From NCBI GenBank assembly GCA_947623965.1, contig CANQIF010000002.1, positions 62,001 to 126,000 on the forward strand: DNA of 64,000 bases. The letters are read 5' to 3'. Numbering within the stretch: position 1 is the stretch's first letter; every line of letters starts with the position of its first letter. A program made the translations under genes and the position numbers. The notes below the pieces were generated by a model. It did not search any database. It was not told the DNA's origin and worked only from the letters and a program-made list of their open reading frames with translations. The stretch comes from an uncultured Alistipes sp. (GTDB lineage Bacteria; Bacteroidota; Bacteroidia; Bacteroidales; Rikenellaceae). Positions 46,108 through 55,310 of this stretch are shown here, piece by piece.

Positions 46108-47171
46108 AAAAGATTATTTTATCGATAGTGCTTATGAATTTTATCGGAACAACAGACGCGCAAAACATAACTATCGCCAAGCAAGACCATTTCTCGGTGG
46201 GCGGAGTAACCATACAGCGAGAGGGAGAATACGACAACCGCAAATTCGTCGGTTGGGCGGAGCAGGACGAGACAGGCCAGAGCTACCGTGCCGACCATGC
46301 TGCCGTCGACTTTCAGATACCCGCCGACGCTCATCGGTTGCCGCTGGTCTATGTACACGGTTACGGCGGTTCGGGCGTCTGCTGGCAGATGACACCCGAC
46401 GGCCGCGACGGATTCGCTACCTTGATGTTGCGTCACGGGTGGAGCAGTTATGTCATGGATCTTCCGGGACGCGGACGTGCGGGCCGGACATCGGCGACCA
46501 CCGCAGTCAAGCCTGTAGCCGACGAGATGTTTTGGTTCGATATCTGGCGTCTCGGCATCTGGCCGAACTACAACGAAGGGGTGCAGTTCCCGAAAGACTC
46601 CGTGTCGCTCTCGCAGTTCTTCCGTGAAATGACGCCCGATCTGAGCGACCACCGGCAGGACGTTTCCGCCCTCGGCGCATTGGCCGACCGCATCGGCAAC
46701 CATATCCTCGTTACCCACTCGGCCGGCGGATTCCCTGGCTGGATAGCTGCCATGCAGAACCCTGAGGTCAAGGCGGTCGTTGCGTATGAACCGGGCGGTT
46801 TTGTGTTCCCCGAGGGCGAAGTGCCGGAACGTATCGACGGACTGACGGGAGGCGCAGCCGGAACTCCCGTTCCGATGGAGCAGTTCGAGCGGCTTACGCA
46901 GATCCCTATCGTGCTATGGTTCGGCGACTATATACCCGAAACACCGTCCGAGAACCTCGGCGACGAGAACTGGCGCGTGCGCCTGCAAATGGCTCGCAAG
47001 TTCGTGGAGACCGTGAATCGCCACGGAGGTAATGCAACATTGGTCGAGTTGCCCAAAATCGGCATTTATGGCAATACACACTTTCTGATGCAGGACTTGA
47101 ATAACGACCGACTTGCGCAGCTTCTCGACGAATGGCTTAAGAGTAATAATCTGACAGAGGATCGTATTTAA
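46104..47171 (+). CDS. Exported alpha/beta hydrolase
   Basis: 355 residues: signal peptide MKKIILSIVLMNFIGTTDAQ; hydrolase with LPLVYVHGYGGSGVCWQMTPDGRDGFATLMLRHGW, nucleophile THSAGGFPGW (Ser), and C-terminal IYGNTHFLMQD (His). Resembles exported esterases of the AB-hydrolase/bile-acid-amide type; substrate not known. Translationally coupled to the cupin-CMD gene, so one two-gene unit under the AraC regulator is plausible. Confidence 0.85.
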   Translation: MKKIILSIVLMNFIGTTDAQNITIAKQDHFSVGGVTIQREGEYDNRKFVGWAEQDETGQSYRADHAAVDFQIPADAHRLPLVYVHGYGGSGVCWQMTPDGRDGFATLMLRHGWSSYVMDLPGRGRAGRTSATTAVKPVADEMFWFDIWRLGIWPNYNEGVQFPKDSVSLSQFFREMTPDLSDHRQDVSALGALADRIGNHILVTHSAGGFPGWIAAMQNPEVKAVVAYEPGGFVFPEGEVPERIDGLTGGAAGTPVPMEQFERLTQIPIVLWFGDYIPETPSENLGDENWRVRLQMARKFVETVNRHGGNATLVELPKIGIYGNTHFLMQDLNNDRLAQLLDEWLKSNNLTEDRI

Positions 47172-47196
47172 ATTCCGAATAGGATAATTGTCTTTC

Positions 47197-47799
47197 ATGA
47201 ATCCGCTGAACGACACATCGTTCATGAACCTATTATCCGCATCTCGTCCTTGTCGTCGAGAAGAATTGGAATCGGCCTACGACGATTTTCTCCGCACGGT
47301 CATCGAAGTCTGCGACAATACAACTGATTATAAACTGCTTTTTCGGATCTTGACGCATACGCAAGTACGACTGGAAATGTTGTACCCGTCGCGGACACGG
47401 GTTAAATCGAATGCTGGCGAGGTATCTGCCTCCCGTTATATCGTAGCAGCTAAACGAATCGTCGAATCGGAGTTGAGCCTTTTGAATGAACGGGTCGTGC
47501 ATTCGTCGTTGTTTCAGCCGCCACGTAAAAACGATATTCCGGATTTGTTTTGGAGTTCGGAGTTCACGAAGCGGGATTTGGTAGAACTACTCTCTGCCTT
47601 GGAGTATCTCGGTCCGATTTTGAATGCCGTGGGCAAATATGCTCCGTTTTCGGTGTTGGTGGCATTCGCCGAAAAGATGCTCAATGTTTCTTTGCCGAAT
47701 GCCTATAAAATCCGCGAGGAGGTGTTGAACCGCAAGACGAAGAGTACGGATTTCTTGGAACGGCTGATCGATGCCTTGATTGAGAAAAGCACGAAATAG
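47197..47799 (+). CDS. RteC-like protein
   Basis: 200 residues. The C-terminal half (DLFWSSEFTKRDLVELLSALEYLGPILNAVGKYAPFSVLVAFAEKMLNVSLPNAYKIREEVLNRKTKSTDFLERLIDALI) follows the RteC pattern, a DNA-binding regulator of Bacteroides conjugative elements. The N-terminal half (LESAYDDFLRTVIEVCDNTTDYKLLFRILTHTQVRLEMLYPSRTRV) also fits. Usual RteC is somewhat longer. It may mark the start of the mobile region or be a relic of an earlier element. ATG 47197 chosen; an in-frame TTG lies at 47188. Confidence 0.65.
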   Translation: MNPLNDTSFMNLLSASRPCRREELESAYDDFLRTVIEVCDNTTDYKLLFRILTHTQVRLEMLYPSRTRVKSNAGEVSASRYIVAAKRIVESELSLLNERVVHSSLFQPPRKNDIPDLFWSSEFTKRDLVELLSALEYLGPILNAVGKYAPFSVLVAFAEKMLNVSLPNAYKIREEVLNRKTKSTDFLERLIDALIEKSTK

Positions 47800-47833
47800 A
47801 CATACTGAATAGCAGCCGAATAGAAATATTCTT

Positions 47834-47870
47834 GCGGGTAGTAATGCGGTACTGCCCGCATTTTATTTTT
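47834..47870 (+). terminator. Terminator after the RteC-like gene
   Basis: GCGGGTAGT/ACTGCCCGC stem (one G-U), 8-nt loop, then ATTTTATTTTT. Confidence 0.8.
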
Positions 47871-47914
47871 GGACGATTCGGAACTTTGTCCACGGAAATC
47901 GAAACAGAACGATT

Positions 47915-48235
47915 ATGAAATTAGACGCTATCATCGAAGATATGCAGGGATGCATCTTCTCGCTGCAACAACGGGTCGAAGAGTTGAAGACGATGGACGA
48001 CAAGTCGGCCGAAACGATTCTGATGACCCGTCAGGAGGCTGCCGATCTGATCGGCAAGTCGCTGCGGCAACTGGATCGTGATTGCCGCCGATATGGCATC
48101 CGAAAGGTCCATGCCAACGGAGGAATCCGAATCCTGAAAATCGACCTGCTCGTGCATATGGGGCTGGTCGCACGGCCGGCGGAGCCGCGCCAAAGCGAAT
48201 TGCAACGGATATTGGGCAAATTCGGACGACGATGA
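47915..48235 (+). CDS. Small helix-turn-helix protein (excisionase-like), phage region
   Basis: 106 residues: N-terminal coiled coil (DAIIEDMQGCIFSLQQRVEELKTMDD), then a winged-helix DNA-binding part (LMTRQEAADLIGKSLRQLDRDCRRYGIRKVHANGGIRILKIDLLVHMGLV) of the kind found next to Bacteroidetes integrases and replication genes. First gene of the run, overlapping the next by 4 nt. Confidence 0.65.
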   Translation: MKLDAIIEDMQGCIFSLQQRVEELKTMDDKSAETILMTRQEAADLIGKSLRQLDRDCRRYGIRKVHANGGIRILKIDLLVHMGLVARPAEPRQSELQRILGKFGRR

Positions 48236-49041
48236 ACTACCTCACGGAGATAAAACTCTTCAACGAGTGGCTCGAAACCGAACAGCTGCCGTCCAATGCC
48301 ATCGTGCTGTGGTACGCCTTGATGTTCACAGCGAACCGCTGCGGCTGGCGCGACGAATTCGCGGTATCGTTCTCCGTATTGCAGAGCCGCACGAAACTCG
48401 ACCGATCGACCGTTTGGCGGATGCGTAAGGTTTTGGCGGATAGAGGTATTATCTCCGTAGAGGAACAAGGCGGCAACCGGAACGCGCTTTATCGGCTGCA
48501 TTCGTTCGAGCGGATGTTTGCGTCGCAACGTACTACGCTGACTGCAACGCAATCCGACTCGAATCCGTTCGAAGCGTTGCAAGGTGCGACGCTGTCTGCA
48601 ACCGTACATAGACTGAACAGAGATTCTTCTGAAAAAGAAAAAACAAGCAAAAAAGAAAAAGGGCGTTCTGCAGGCGAAGAGAGAAAAAATTGCGCGAAAA
48701 AGAGAGAAATGCCGCGTCTGAATCAGGCGCAATTCCTATCGACGCTCGATCCGACGTGGCGGGAGCCGATGACCGTATGGTTGGAGTACAAGCGTATTCG
48801 TCGCGAGAGTTATCGCAGCGAGTCGGGAGCGAGGAAATGTCTGTCGTTGCTGCGCAGCCTTTCGGGCGAGGATCCGGCGGTTGCCGCTGCCATCATCGAC
48901 CGCAGCATCGCCAACAACTGGGCGGGACTGTTCCCGTTGCAACCGGCACAGCCTGCGCGAGGACAGCATCCCGGACAGATCATCCATCCTGCGACCGACG
49001 AACGTACCCGGCGATTGTTGGAAAAACTCGACCGCAGATGA
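48232..49041 (+). CDS. Phage replication initiator-like protein
   Basis: 269 residues: winged-helix domain in the first 90 (NYLTEIKLFNEWLETEQLPSNAIVLWYALMFTANRCGW ... LDRSTVWRMRKVLADRGIISVEEQGGNRNALYRL), a Lys/Glu-rich linker (EKEKTSKKEKGRSAGEERK), and a helical C-terminal part (WLEYKRIRRESYRSESGARKCLSLLRSLSGEDPAVAAAIIDRSIANNWAGLF) like the DnaD/replisome-organiser tail. It sits directly before a DnaC-like ATPase, the usual initiator and loader order. Confidence 0.7.
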   Translation: MNYLTEIKLFNEWLETEQLPSNAIVLWYALMFTANRCGWRDEFAVSFSVLQSRTKLDRSTVWRMRKVLADRGIISVEEQGGNRNALYRLHSFERMFASQRTTLTATQSDSNPFEALQGATLSATVHRLNRDSSEKEKTSKKEKGRSAGEERKNCAKKREMPRLNQAQFLSTLDPTWREPMTVWLEYKRIRRESYRSESGARKCLSLLRSLSGEDPAVAAAIIDRSIANNWAGLFPLQPAQPARGQHPGQIIHPATDERTRRLLEKLDRR

Positions 49042-49748
49042 AATGTGGGACAATGACCTCTTTGCGCAAATACCGACGAACCTATTTTCACACGACAAAA
49101 ACGACACACCGCATGAACCGCATCGCATCGCTTATTGACCGCATGGTCGCAGACAAACGCCTCGTCGTCCGTTCGCCGCACGACCTCTCGTGGGGCGACA
49201 AGGACTATTGCGAGGGCCTGTTCTGCGAAATCTTCCGGCGGGTCGATACTTCGATCGTGCGCTACCGTCACCTGCCCGAGTATGCCGGGATCATCGACTG
49301 GATGACCTCGACCGAAGGGCGCGGACTGCTGCTCTACGGCGATTGCGGACGCGGCAAGAGCATCATTCTTACGGGCGTCGTTCCCGTGCTGCTGGCGATG
49401 AAGGAGCGGATGACGGTCGCCATTCACGCCGACGAACTCTCCAAGCCTTACGACCTCGCCCTGCGGACAGCCGGATACGATGTGCATACGACCAACCTCG
49501 ACTACCTGACCCGCACGGCCTATCCAATTATCGACGAGTTGGGTGTCGAGCCGCTCGTGAACGACTACGGCGAGAAGTACGAGGGCTTCAACCGTATTAT
49601 CAACGCTGCCGAACGCTATCTGCGACCGTTGTTCATCTCGACGAACCTCACCCGTGAACAACTGCTTCGCCGTTACGGAGAGCGGACTTTCGACCGATTG
49701 ACGCGCTTGTGCCGTCCGGTGAAGTTCGAGGGCGAGAGCCTGCGCTGA
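49038..49748 (+). CDS. DnaC/IstB-like ATPase (helicase loader), phage region
   Basis: AAA+ ATPase with Walker A LLYGDCGRGKS, Walker B-like PIIDELGVEPLVNDYGEKYEGFNRII, and sensor PLFISTNLTREQLLRRYGERTFDRLTRLC. It should load the replicative helicase at the phage origin. ATG 49038 overlaps the previous stop; ATG 49113 (MNRIASLID) is an equally possible start 25 codons later. The frame also extends upstream as a shadow of the previous gene. Confidence 0.78.
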   Translation: MKCGTMTSLRKYRRTYFHTTKTTHRMNRIASLIDRMVADKRLVVRSPHDLSWGDKDYCEGLFCEIFRRVDTSIVRYRHLPEYAGIIDWMTSTEGRGLLLYGDCGRGKSIILTGVVPVLLAMKERMTVAIHADELSKPYDLALRTAGYDVHTTNLDYLTRTAYPIIDELGVEPLVNDYGEKYEGFNRIINAAERYLRPLFISTNLTREQLLRRYGERTFDRLTRLCRPVKFEGESLR

Positions 49749-49770
49749 CAATCGAAAAACAGAACACGAT

Positions 49771-50046
49771 ATGAAACTGCAACGAATCATTCATCATTTG
49801 GAAGACGGCCGCCGCAAGTATGTGACCCATAACGGCGAGATGGAAAAGTGGACGGAGGTCGAAATCGAAAACCTCCGCCGCAATACGGAACAGTATGGTC
49901 CGGCAGCCTATACCGCCGACTTCGCCAAGTACGGCATCTCCGCTCGCGAGCTTCGCGAACGCTATCCCGATGCGAAGATTATCCGTATCGTCGGCTTCGA
50001 GACCGAGGATCACGACCTGCCATTGAGCCCCGAAATCATCTTCTGA
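49771..50046 (+). CDS. Hypothetical phage protein
   Basis: 91 residues (MKLQRIIHHLEDGRRKYVTHNGEMEKWTEVEIENLRRNTEQYG...). No recognised domain. Soluble, mixed alpha/beta pattern. Between the helicase loader and HNH genes with only 2 nt to the latter, so part of the same transcript. Confidence 0.6.
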   Translation: MKLQRIIHHLEDGRRKYVTHNGEMEKWTEVEIENLRRNTEQYGPAAYTADFAKYGISARELRERYPDAKIIRIVGFETEDHDLPLSPEIIF

Positions 50047-50048
50047 CG

Positions 50049-50348
50049 ATGCCGCACCTCAAACGTACCGTCCGCCGTCCGTGGCTGCCGGAGCATAAAC
50101 CGCAGTCGGGACGCCGCCACGCCAACACGGAGTTCTACCGATCCGCCGCGTGGCGGAAACTGCGCCTCGTCAAGTTGGAGCAGCAGCCGCTGTGCGAGGA
50201 GTGCCTGAAACACGACCGGCATACTCCGGCACAGATGGTCGACCACATCGTCCCGATCAATCGGGGCGGGGCGCCGCTCGACCTGCAGAACCTGCAATCC
50301 CTCTGCAACTCCTGCCACAACCGCAAGAGCGCTCGGGAGCGAAGATAA
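50049..50348 (+). CDS. HNH endonuclease (phage)
   Basis: 99 residues with the HNH signature: FYRSAAWRKLRL, CEECLKHDRHTPAQMVDHIVPINRGGAPLDLQNLQSLCNSCHNRKSARE, including zinc-binding CxxC pairs. Small phage HNH proteins usually stand next to terminase and help packaging. Here integrase and fic lie between it and the terminase genes. Confidence 0.88.
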   Translation: MPHLKRTVRRPWLPEHKPQSGRRHANTEFYRSAAWRKLRLVKLEQQPLCEECLKHDRHTPAQMVDHIVPINRGGAPLDLQNLQSLCNSCHNRKSARERR

Positions 50349-50481
50349 CACGATGTCGAACCTCTAAAACGAATGCCTATGATTTAATCGGAACCGGATG
50401 GAGCGGATGCGTGGTTTGCAATCAGTCCAAAGGCAGTATCGGCATCTGTTCTATCCCTTTTTCGAGTAGGCACGAACCGAG

Positions 50482-51417
50482 ATGCGAACGACCCTTAACC
50501 TGACTGAAATCATCTCCGAATGGATTTCAGAGTGCGACATACTCCCTGCCACCAAACGGGACTACCGGCGCAAAATCGCGCTGTGGTTCCGGTGGCTGTC
50601 GGCGCACGATGTCGATACCCGTTCGCCGGAGCGTCGGCACGTTTTGGAGTACAAACAGCAGTTGCAAGCCGAAGGCAAGAGCGTCTATACTGTGAACAGC
50701 CTTGTTACGATCCTCAAGCTGTTTTACGGTTTCTGCGAGCGACAGGGCTACTACGACAATATCGCCGCAGGGATCCGCAGCAGCAAACGCCATACGGAGT
50801 ACAGCAAACTGCCGCTGACGGCGGAGCAGGCGTTCCGGCTGTTGGACAGCATCGATACTTCGACCGCCATCGGACGTCGCGACCGACTGATGATTTCGCT
50901 GATGCTCTTCAACGGGCTCCGTACCTGCGAGGCGGAGCGTATCGACATCGGCGACTTCGCCGAGCGCGAGGGGCAGCCGATTCTCCGTATCCAGCGCAAG
51001 GGACGCACGGACAAGAACGAGATCGTCGTGCTGCATCCCGACACGGTCGCGTGGCTGGAGGAGTATATCGCCGATAGGAACTTCGACAGCAGTACTCCGC
51101 TCTTTGTATCCCACAAGGCGCAATGCGACAACCGGCTCGTGCGACAGACGATCGGGCGGATCATCAAACGACGCCTCGCCCGCATCGGCATCTCGCATCC
51201 GAAGATTTCGGCGCATTCGCTGCGGCACACGTTCGGGGCGCTGATGGTCGAACAGGGCATAGACATCGAGACGATCAAGGATATGATGGGACACTCCGAT
51301 ACGAAGACCACGCGCATCTATATCGAGATGGCGCAGCAGCGACGGCTGCTCCATCACTCGCCGTCGATGACCATAGGCGATGCGATATTGAACAGCGGCG
51401 GCAAACCGAAACGATGA
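50482..51417 (+). CDS. Tyrosine recombinase/integrase
   Basis: 311 residues: SAM-like core-binding domain about 5-95, catalytic domain about 110-290. Catalytic residues: Arg147 (NGLRTCEAE), Lys173 (QRKGRT), His245 and Arg248 (HSLRHTFG), His271 (GHSDTKTT) and Tyr280 (RIYIEM). It would catalyse phage integration and excision. It lies inside the module rather than at an obvious edge; no att repeats could be identified by eye. Followed by about 270 bp without a convincing gene. Confidence 0.92.
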   Translation: MRTTLNLTEIISEWISECDILPATKRDYRRKIALWFRWLSAHDVDTRSPERRHVLEYKQQLQAEGKSVYTVNSLVTILKLFYGFCERQGYYDNIAAGIRSSKRHTEYSKLPLTAEQAFRLLDSIDTSTAIGRRDRLMISLMLFNGLRTCEAERIDIGDFAEREGQPILRIQRKGRTDKNEIVVLHPDTVAWLEEYIADRNFDSSTPLFVSHKAQCDNRLVRQTIGRIIKRRLARIGISHPKISAHSLRHTFGALMVEQGIDIETIKDMMGHSDTKTTRIYIEMAQQRRLLHHSPSMTIGDAILNSGGKPKR

Positions 51418-51684
51418 TTGAAGTACAGTGAATTAATGAATTACGCTATATGTTTAACGGATAAAACGTTGCGGTTTTCCGTAATTCGCTGAAACCCGAC
51501 AGTGGGTATCAAAGAGTTGCGTGATCGAGGTACGCTCCCGACCGAAGACGGGGAGGGGTCGAAAATCCTCCGGACCCTGCGGAAAGCAATCGCGCCCCAA
51601 GTCTTCTGTACGCGCGTGCAGAATCGAGGGAAACGGAAAATCCGTATTGCGAGAATAAAATGCTCTTTGAAATATCGAACGGAA

Positions 51685-52572
51685 TCAATACTCGATTTTG
51701 AAATAGTCGAGTACAGCCTTGTAGTTGTCTTGCGCTGTCAGACAAGTGTCTGTCAGATACTCCCGAACTTCCGGCCAGCGTTGCAGACCGCGATAGTAGA
51801 ACATCTTCAGGTCGTCCGTGATGATGAACGGCACGATGCCGTTTGCCAGACACTCCTTGAACATCACGAGCCGCCCGACACGTCCGTTGCCGTCCTGAAA
51901 CGGGTGGATCGTCTCGAAGCGCTGGTGCAGATCGAGGATATCCGCCAATGATTTCTGCCGCTTGGCATTGTATTCGGCAAGGAGCGCTTTCATCTTCCGA
52001 CCTACGAGTTCGGGCGCGGTCGTTTCGTTGCCGCCTACTTCGTTGGGCAGGCGTTTGTAGGCGCCGACGGCGAACCACTCTTTGCGGCTGTCGGAGGTGC
52101 CCGATTTGAGTAGGGCGTGCAGCTCCTTGATAAGCGACTCGGTCAGCCGCTCCTCGGCACGGTCGATCACGAGGTCGATACAGCGGAAGTGGTTCGTCGT
52201 CTCGATAATATCGTCTACTCGGACGCTTTCGCCCTCGATGCCGACGGTGTTCGTTTCGAAAATATAGCGCGTCTGGTCGTGCGTCAGTCGGCTGCCCTCA
52301 ATGTGGTTGGAGTTATAGGTCAGATCGATCTGCGTCTTGTGGTAAATGCCTCCTTTGAGCTGCATGGCCTTTTGCTCGCGCAGGGCAGTGAGTAATGGCG
52401 ACAATTTCGAGCGGCGGCGCTTGCGCGCGGGCAAAGCGGCATTGACGGGAATATTCCATGTTTTTCCCGTGAGGAATGCGCCCTCGATTTTACCTTCGGC
52501 GCAATAGTTACGCGCCGTGCGTTCCGAAATGCCGTACTTCTCGGCGAATGCGACTACTGAAATATACTCCAT
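51685..52572 (-). CDS. Fic-domain protein with N-terminal HTH
   Basis: 295 residues. An N-terminal excisionase/MerR-like HTH (VAFAEKYGISERTARNYCAEGKIEGAFLTGKTWNIP) is followed by a Fic fold with active site HPFQDGNGR (223-231) and the autoinhibitory motif S-x-x-x-E-G at 88-93 (SNHIEG). Fic enzymes transfer AMP from ATP to target proteins. The HTH suggests it controls its own promoter; a matching palindrome overlaps that promoter. It is the only minus-strand gene in the left half of the phage, so a cargo or lysogeny gene. Confidence 0.9.
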   Translation of the reverse strand: MEYISVVAFAEKYGISERTARNYCAEGKIEGAFLTGKTWNIPVNAALPARKRRRSKLSPLLTALREQKAMQLKGGIYHKTQIDLTYNSNHIEGSRLTHDQTRYIFETNTVGIEGESVRVDDIIETTNHFRCIDLVIDRAEERLTESLIKELHALLKSGTSDSRKEWFAVGAYKRLPNEVGGNETTAPELVGRKMKALLAEYNAKRQKSLADILDLHQRFETIHPFQDGNGRVGRLVMFKECLANGIVPFIITDDLKMFYYRGLQRWPEVREYLTDTCLTAQDNYKAVLDYFKIEY

Positions 52573-52612
52573 ATGTTTCGGTTATCGGCAAGTTCGATTC
52601 CGATTTCGATGC

Positions 52613-52645
52613 CAAAGATAGTAATATTTGCCGGTATCGGCAAAT
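52613..52645 (-). promoter_or_regulatory. Promoter of fic with overlapping palindromic operator
   Basis: Minus strand: TTG (52641-52643), 20 nt, TATCTTTG (52613-52620). A perfect palindrome ATTTGCCG-GTAT-CGGCAAAT (52626-52645) covers the spacer and -33 element. A half copy (TATCGGCAA) lies at about 52583-52591, near the start codon. This is a good layout for self-repression. Confidence 0.7.
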
Positions 52646-52682
52646 TATAAATAGAATTTCTATCGGATAATGAAATGTTAAA

Positions 52683-53162
52683 ATGACGAAAGGTCGCAAG
52701 AAAATACCTGATGAATTGAAATCCTTACGGGGTACGGACCAGCCGTGCCGGATGACCGGTGACGCTGTTCCTGCCGGAACCGCTGTCGCGGCATTGCCGC
52801 GCTCGGGGCTGAAAGGTACGGCGAAGAAGGTGTTCGAAGTCGTGGCGACGGAGTTGATCCACAAATGCCTACTCGATGTCGTCGGCGTGGACTTGGTCGT
52901 CGCCTATGCTCGCGAAATGGGGTTGTATCACGATATGATGCGCGAAACCGAAAAAGAGGGATACACCATCGAAGTGATGACGAAACACGGTACGGCGACG
53001 GTCGTCAATCCCAAACGTAAAGTTGCGGAAGCGGCGCTCGCCAACGCCAAAGCGCTGGCGGCCGAGTTCGGATTGACGCCCGCCAGCCGCAACCGCGTGG
53101 CAGCTTTGCTTTCGGACAATACGCCGAAAGACGACTTCGCCGATTTCGAGGAGATAAAATAA
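52683..53162 (+). CDS. Phage terminase small subunit (P27-like)
   Basis: 159 residues. MTKGRKKIPDELKSLRGTDQPCRM is the typical P27/phage terminase small-subunit N-terminus (KxPxxLKxLxGT). Next comes a helical part (LKGTAKKVFEVVATELIHKCLLDVVGVDLVVAYAREMGLYHDM) and VNPKRKVAEAALANAKALAAEFGLTPASRNRV. Binds phage DNA and stimulates the large subunit. Directly precedes it. Confidence 0.88.
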   Translation: MTKGRKKIPDELKSLRGTDQPCRMTGDAVPAGTAVAALPRSGLKGTAKKVFEVVATELIHKCLLDVVGVDLVVAYAREMGLYHDMMRETEKEGYTIEVMTKHGTATVVNPKRKVAEAALANAKALAAEFGLTPASRNRVAALLSDNTPKDDFADFEEIK

Positions 53163-53173
53163 GTTGTCGAAAT

Positions 53174-54835
53174 ATGACCGTAACAAAGAAATATCCCGCC
53201 GAACTTTATGCCGAGCAGGTGCGCTCCGGCGAGATTCTCGTCTGCGAGTATGTCCGCCTCGCCGTCGAGCGTTACTAAGCCGACCTCGACCGAGCGCTCG
53301 ACAAAGGTCGGTACTTCGATAAGAAAGCTGCTTTGCGCGCTATTCACTTCATTGAAAAACTCAAACACACCAAAGGGGAGTGGGCAGGTCAGCGGTTTCG
53401 GCTGGAGCCGTGGCAGCAGTTCGTCCTGTGGAATATCTTCGGCTGGAAGAATGCCGACGGTACCCGCCGATTCCGCTATGCCTACATTGAGATCGCCCGC
53501 AAGAACGGCAAAACCGCACTGTCCGCCGGCATCGGGTTGTATATGCTCTTCGCCGACGGCGAGAGCCGCCCGGAGATCTACTCGGCCGCGACGGTCAAGG
53601 ATCAGGCGAAGATATGCTTCTCTGATGCAGTTGAGATCGTCAAGGCGACCGACCTGAAAAATTATCTTACGCCATACCGGAATTCGATCGTCTATGAACT
53701 CAAAGGTGGTACGATGAAGCCTCTCTCGTCCGATTACGGCACGCACGACGGTCTGAACCCGAGTTGCGGCATCATCGACGAGTTCCACGCCCACAAGGAC
53801 AGCGGAATGTTCGACGTCATCAAGTCGGCTTTCGGCGCACGGCGGCAACCGCTCATGTTCATCATCACGACGGCGGGCTTCGACAAGTCAGGAGTCTGCT
53901 ATGCCTATCGGGAGAACGTCATCAAAGTGCTGCGCGGCGTGAACGAGGACGATTCGTTGTTCGGCATTATCTATACGCTCGACGATAAATCGGAGTGGGA
54001 CGACCCGAAGATGTGGATCAAGGCCAATCCCAACCTCGGCGTGAGTTTGAGCGCCGACTACCTCGCCGACCAAGTAAAAGACGCCAAGAACCGTCCCGAA
54101 GCCGTCCGCAACGTGATGACGAAGAACGTCGATCTATGGGTCGATGCCGAGCGGACGTGGATACTCGATGATGCTTGGCAGAAGTGTATCGGTACGACCG
54201 ATATGGCCGATCTGAAAGGCTGTGCCTGTTGGGGCTGGACCTTTCTAACGTATCGGATATTACGGCGTATATGCTGCTCTTCCACGAGAACGACCGGTTC
54301 CAGTTGCTGCCGCACTTTTGGATTCCCGAAGAGAAGATGCAGGAAAAGATCCGCAAGGAGAATATCAACTACGACAAATGGGTGGCAGAGGGCTACGTAA
54401 CGGTTACGTCGGGCAATGTCATCGACTACGACTTCGTCAAGGCGGATATCCTGCATCGTGGCCGATTACGACCTCAAAACATCGGCTTACGACCGTTGGA
54501 ACTCTTCGCAGACGATTATCGACTTGCAGAATGAGGGGATGGAGTGCAATCCTTTCGGACAGGGATACGGCTCGATGTCGGCGCCGACCAAGGAGTTCGA
54601 GAAATTAGTGCTGACCGAGAAGATCGAACACTTCGGCAATCCGGTTTTGCGGTGGATGCTTGCTTCGACTCTCGTCAAGACCGATCCTGCGGGCAATATC
54701 AAGCCCGATAAGGAGAAGTCGACGCAGAAGATAGACGGCATCGTCGCCGCGATTATGGCACTCGGAGAGTGGATGACCGCACAGGCGAACGACGAGAGCA
54801 ATCCTTACGAAAACAGAGAATTATTAACCTTATAA
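53174..54835 (+). pseudogene. Phage terminase large subunit (HK97-like), broken by one stop and two frameshifts
   Basis: MTVTKKYPAELYAEQVRSGEILVCEYVRLAVERY, then TAA (53276-53278), then ADLDRALDKGRYFDKKAALRAIHFIEKLKHTKGEWAGQ ... FRYAYIEIARKNGKTALSA (Walker A-like RKNGKT), SCGIIDEFHAH (Walker B). After CACWG (about 54230-54236, four Gs where five fit) the frame moves to LDLSNVSDITAYMLLFHENDRF. Near 54460 (CTGCATCGTGG, one base short) it moves again to IVADYDLKTSAYDRW ... DGIVAAIMALGEW. Nuclease-domain words are present. Non-functional as read, unless these are sequence errors. Confidence 0.88.
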
Positions 54836-54847
54836 CACGATACGATT

Positions 54848-55150
54848 ATGAATAGCAGGAAAATGAACAGAAAGCAGTATAAGCGTTATCACTCACCAGT
54901 GATTACGGCCGAGCGCGAGAAAGTCGAGGCGGAACTGTCGGCGATGAATCCGCTCGAACCCGAAGTGCGGCATTTCCTCTCGTTCGAGGGCTTCGCGGAG
55001 CTCTACCTCCGTATGCGCGACCTCTATCCGACGCAGTTGGAGGCTTACGAACGGTTGGAGGATTTCTACATCACCATCACCGGCAAGCGCAGATACTCCG
55101 AATTCAGTTCATTCAGGAGGGTGTTGAATAGAATGAGAAATATACGTTGA
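54848..55150 (+). CDS. Hypothetical phage protein
   Basis: 100 residues, helical and charged (MNSRKMNRKQYKRYHSPVITAEREKVEAEL ... LYLRMRDLYPTQLEAYERLEDFYITITGKRRYSEFSSFRRVL). No domain recognised. High-GC like the phage genes; the AT-rich cargo begins right after its stop. Confidence 0.55.
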   Translation: MNSRKMNRKQYKRYHSPVITAEREKVEAELSAMNPLEPEVRHFLSFEGFAELYLRMRDLYPTQLEAYERLEDFYITITGKRRYSEFSSFRRVLNRMRNIR

Positions 55151-55241
55151 TGTATTACATTGGGTATCACTATAAAAGGGAATGCAATTAACTTTTTATT
55201 AAAAAATATGTAAAAAATTATGTAGTGAGCGAAAATTTACT

Positions 55242-55249
55242 TACCTTTG
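55242..55249 (+). promoter_or_regulatory. -7 element of cargo block 1
   Basis: TACCTTTG, 62 nt before the ATG at 55311; the -33 region holds only ATTATG. A small inverted repeat CCCACGAGTGCAAGTCGTGGG (55259-55279) lies in the leader. Confidence 0.5.
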
Positions 55250-55310
55250 CAAAAGAAACCCACGAGTGCAAGTCGTGGGCAATGTAAAAACATATAAATA
55301 CGTTTTTCTA

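Noticed and set aside
51502..51684. Short plus-strand ORF after the integrase
   Set aside because: Continues as antisense of fic; no start context and no recognisable domain.
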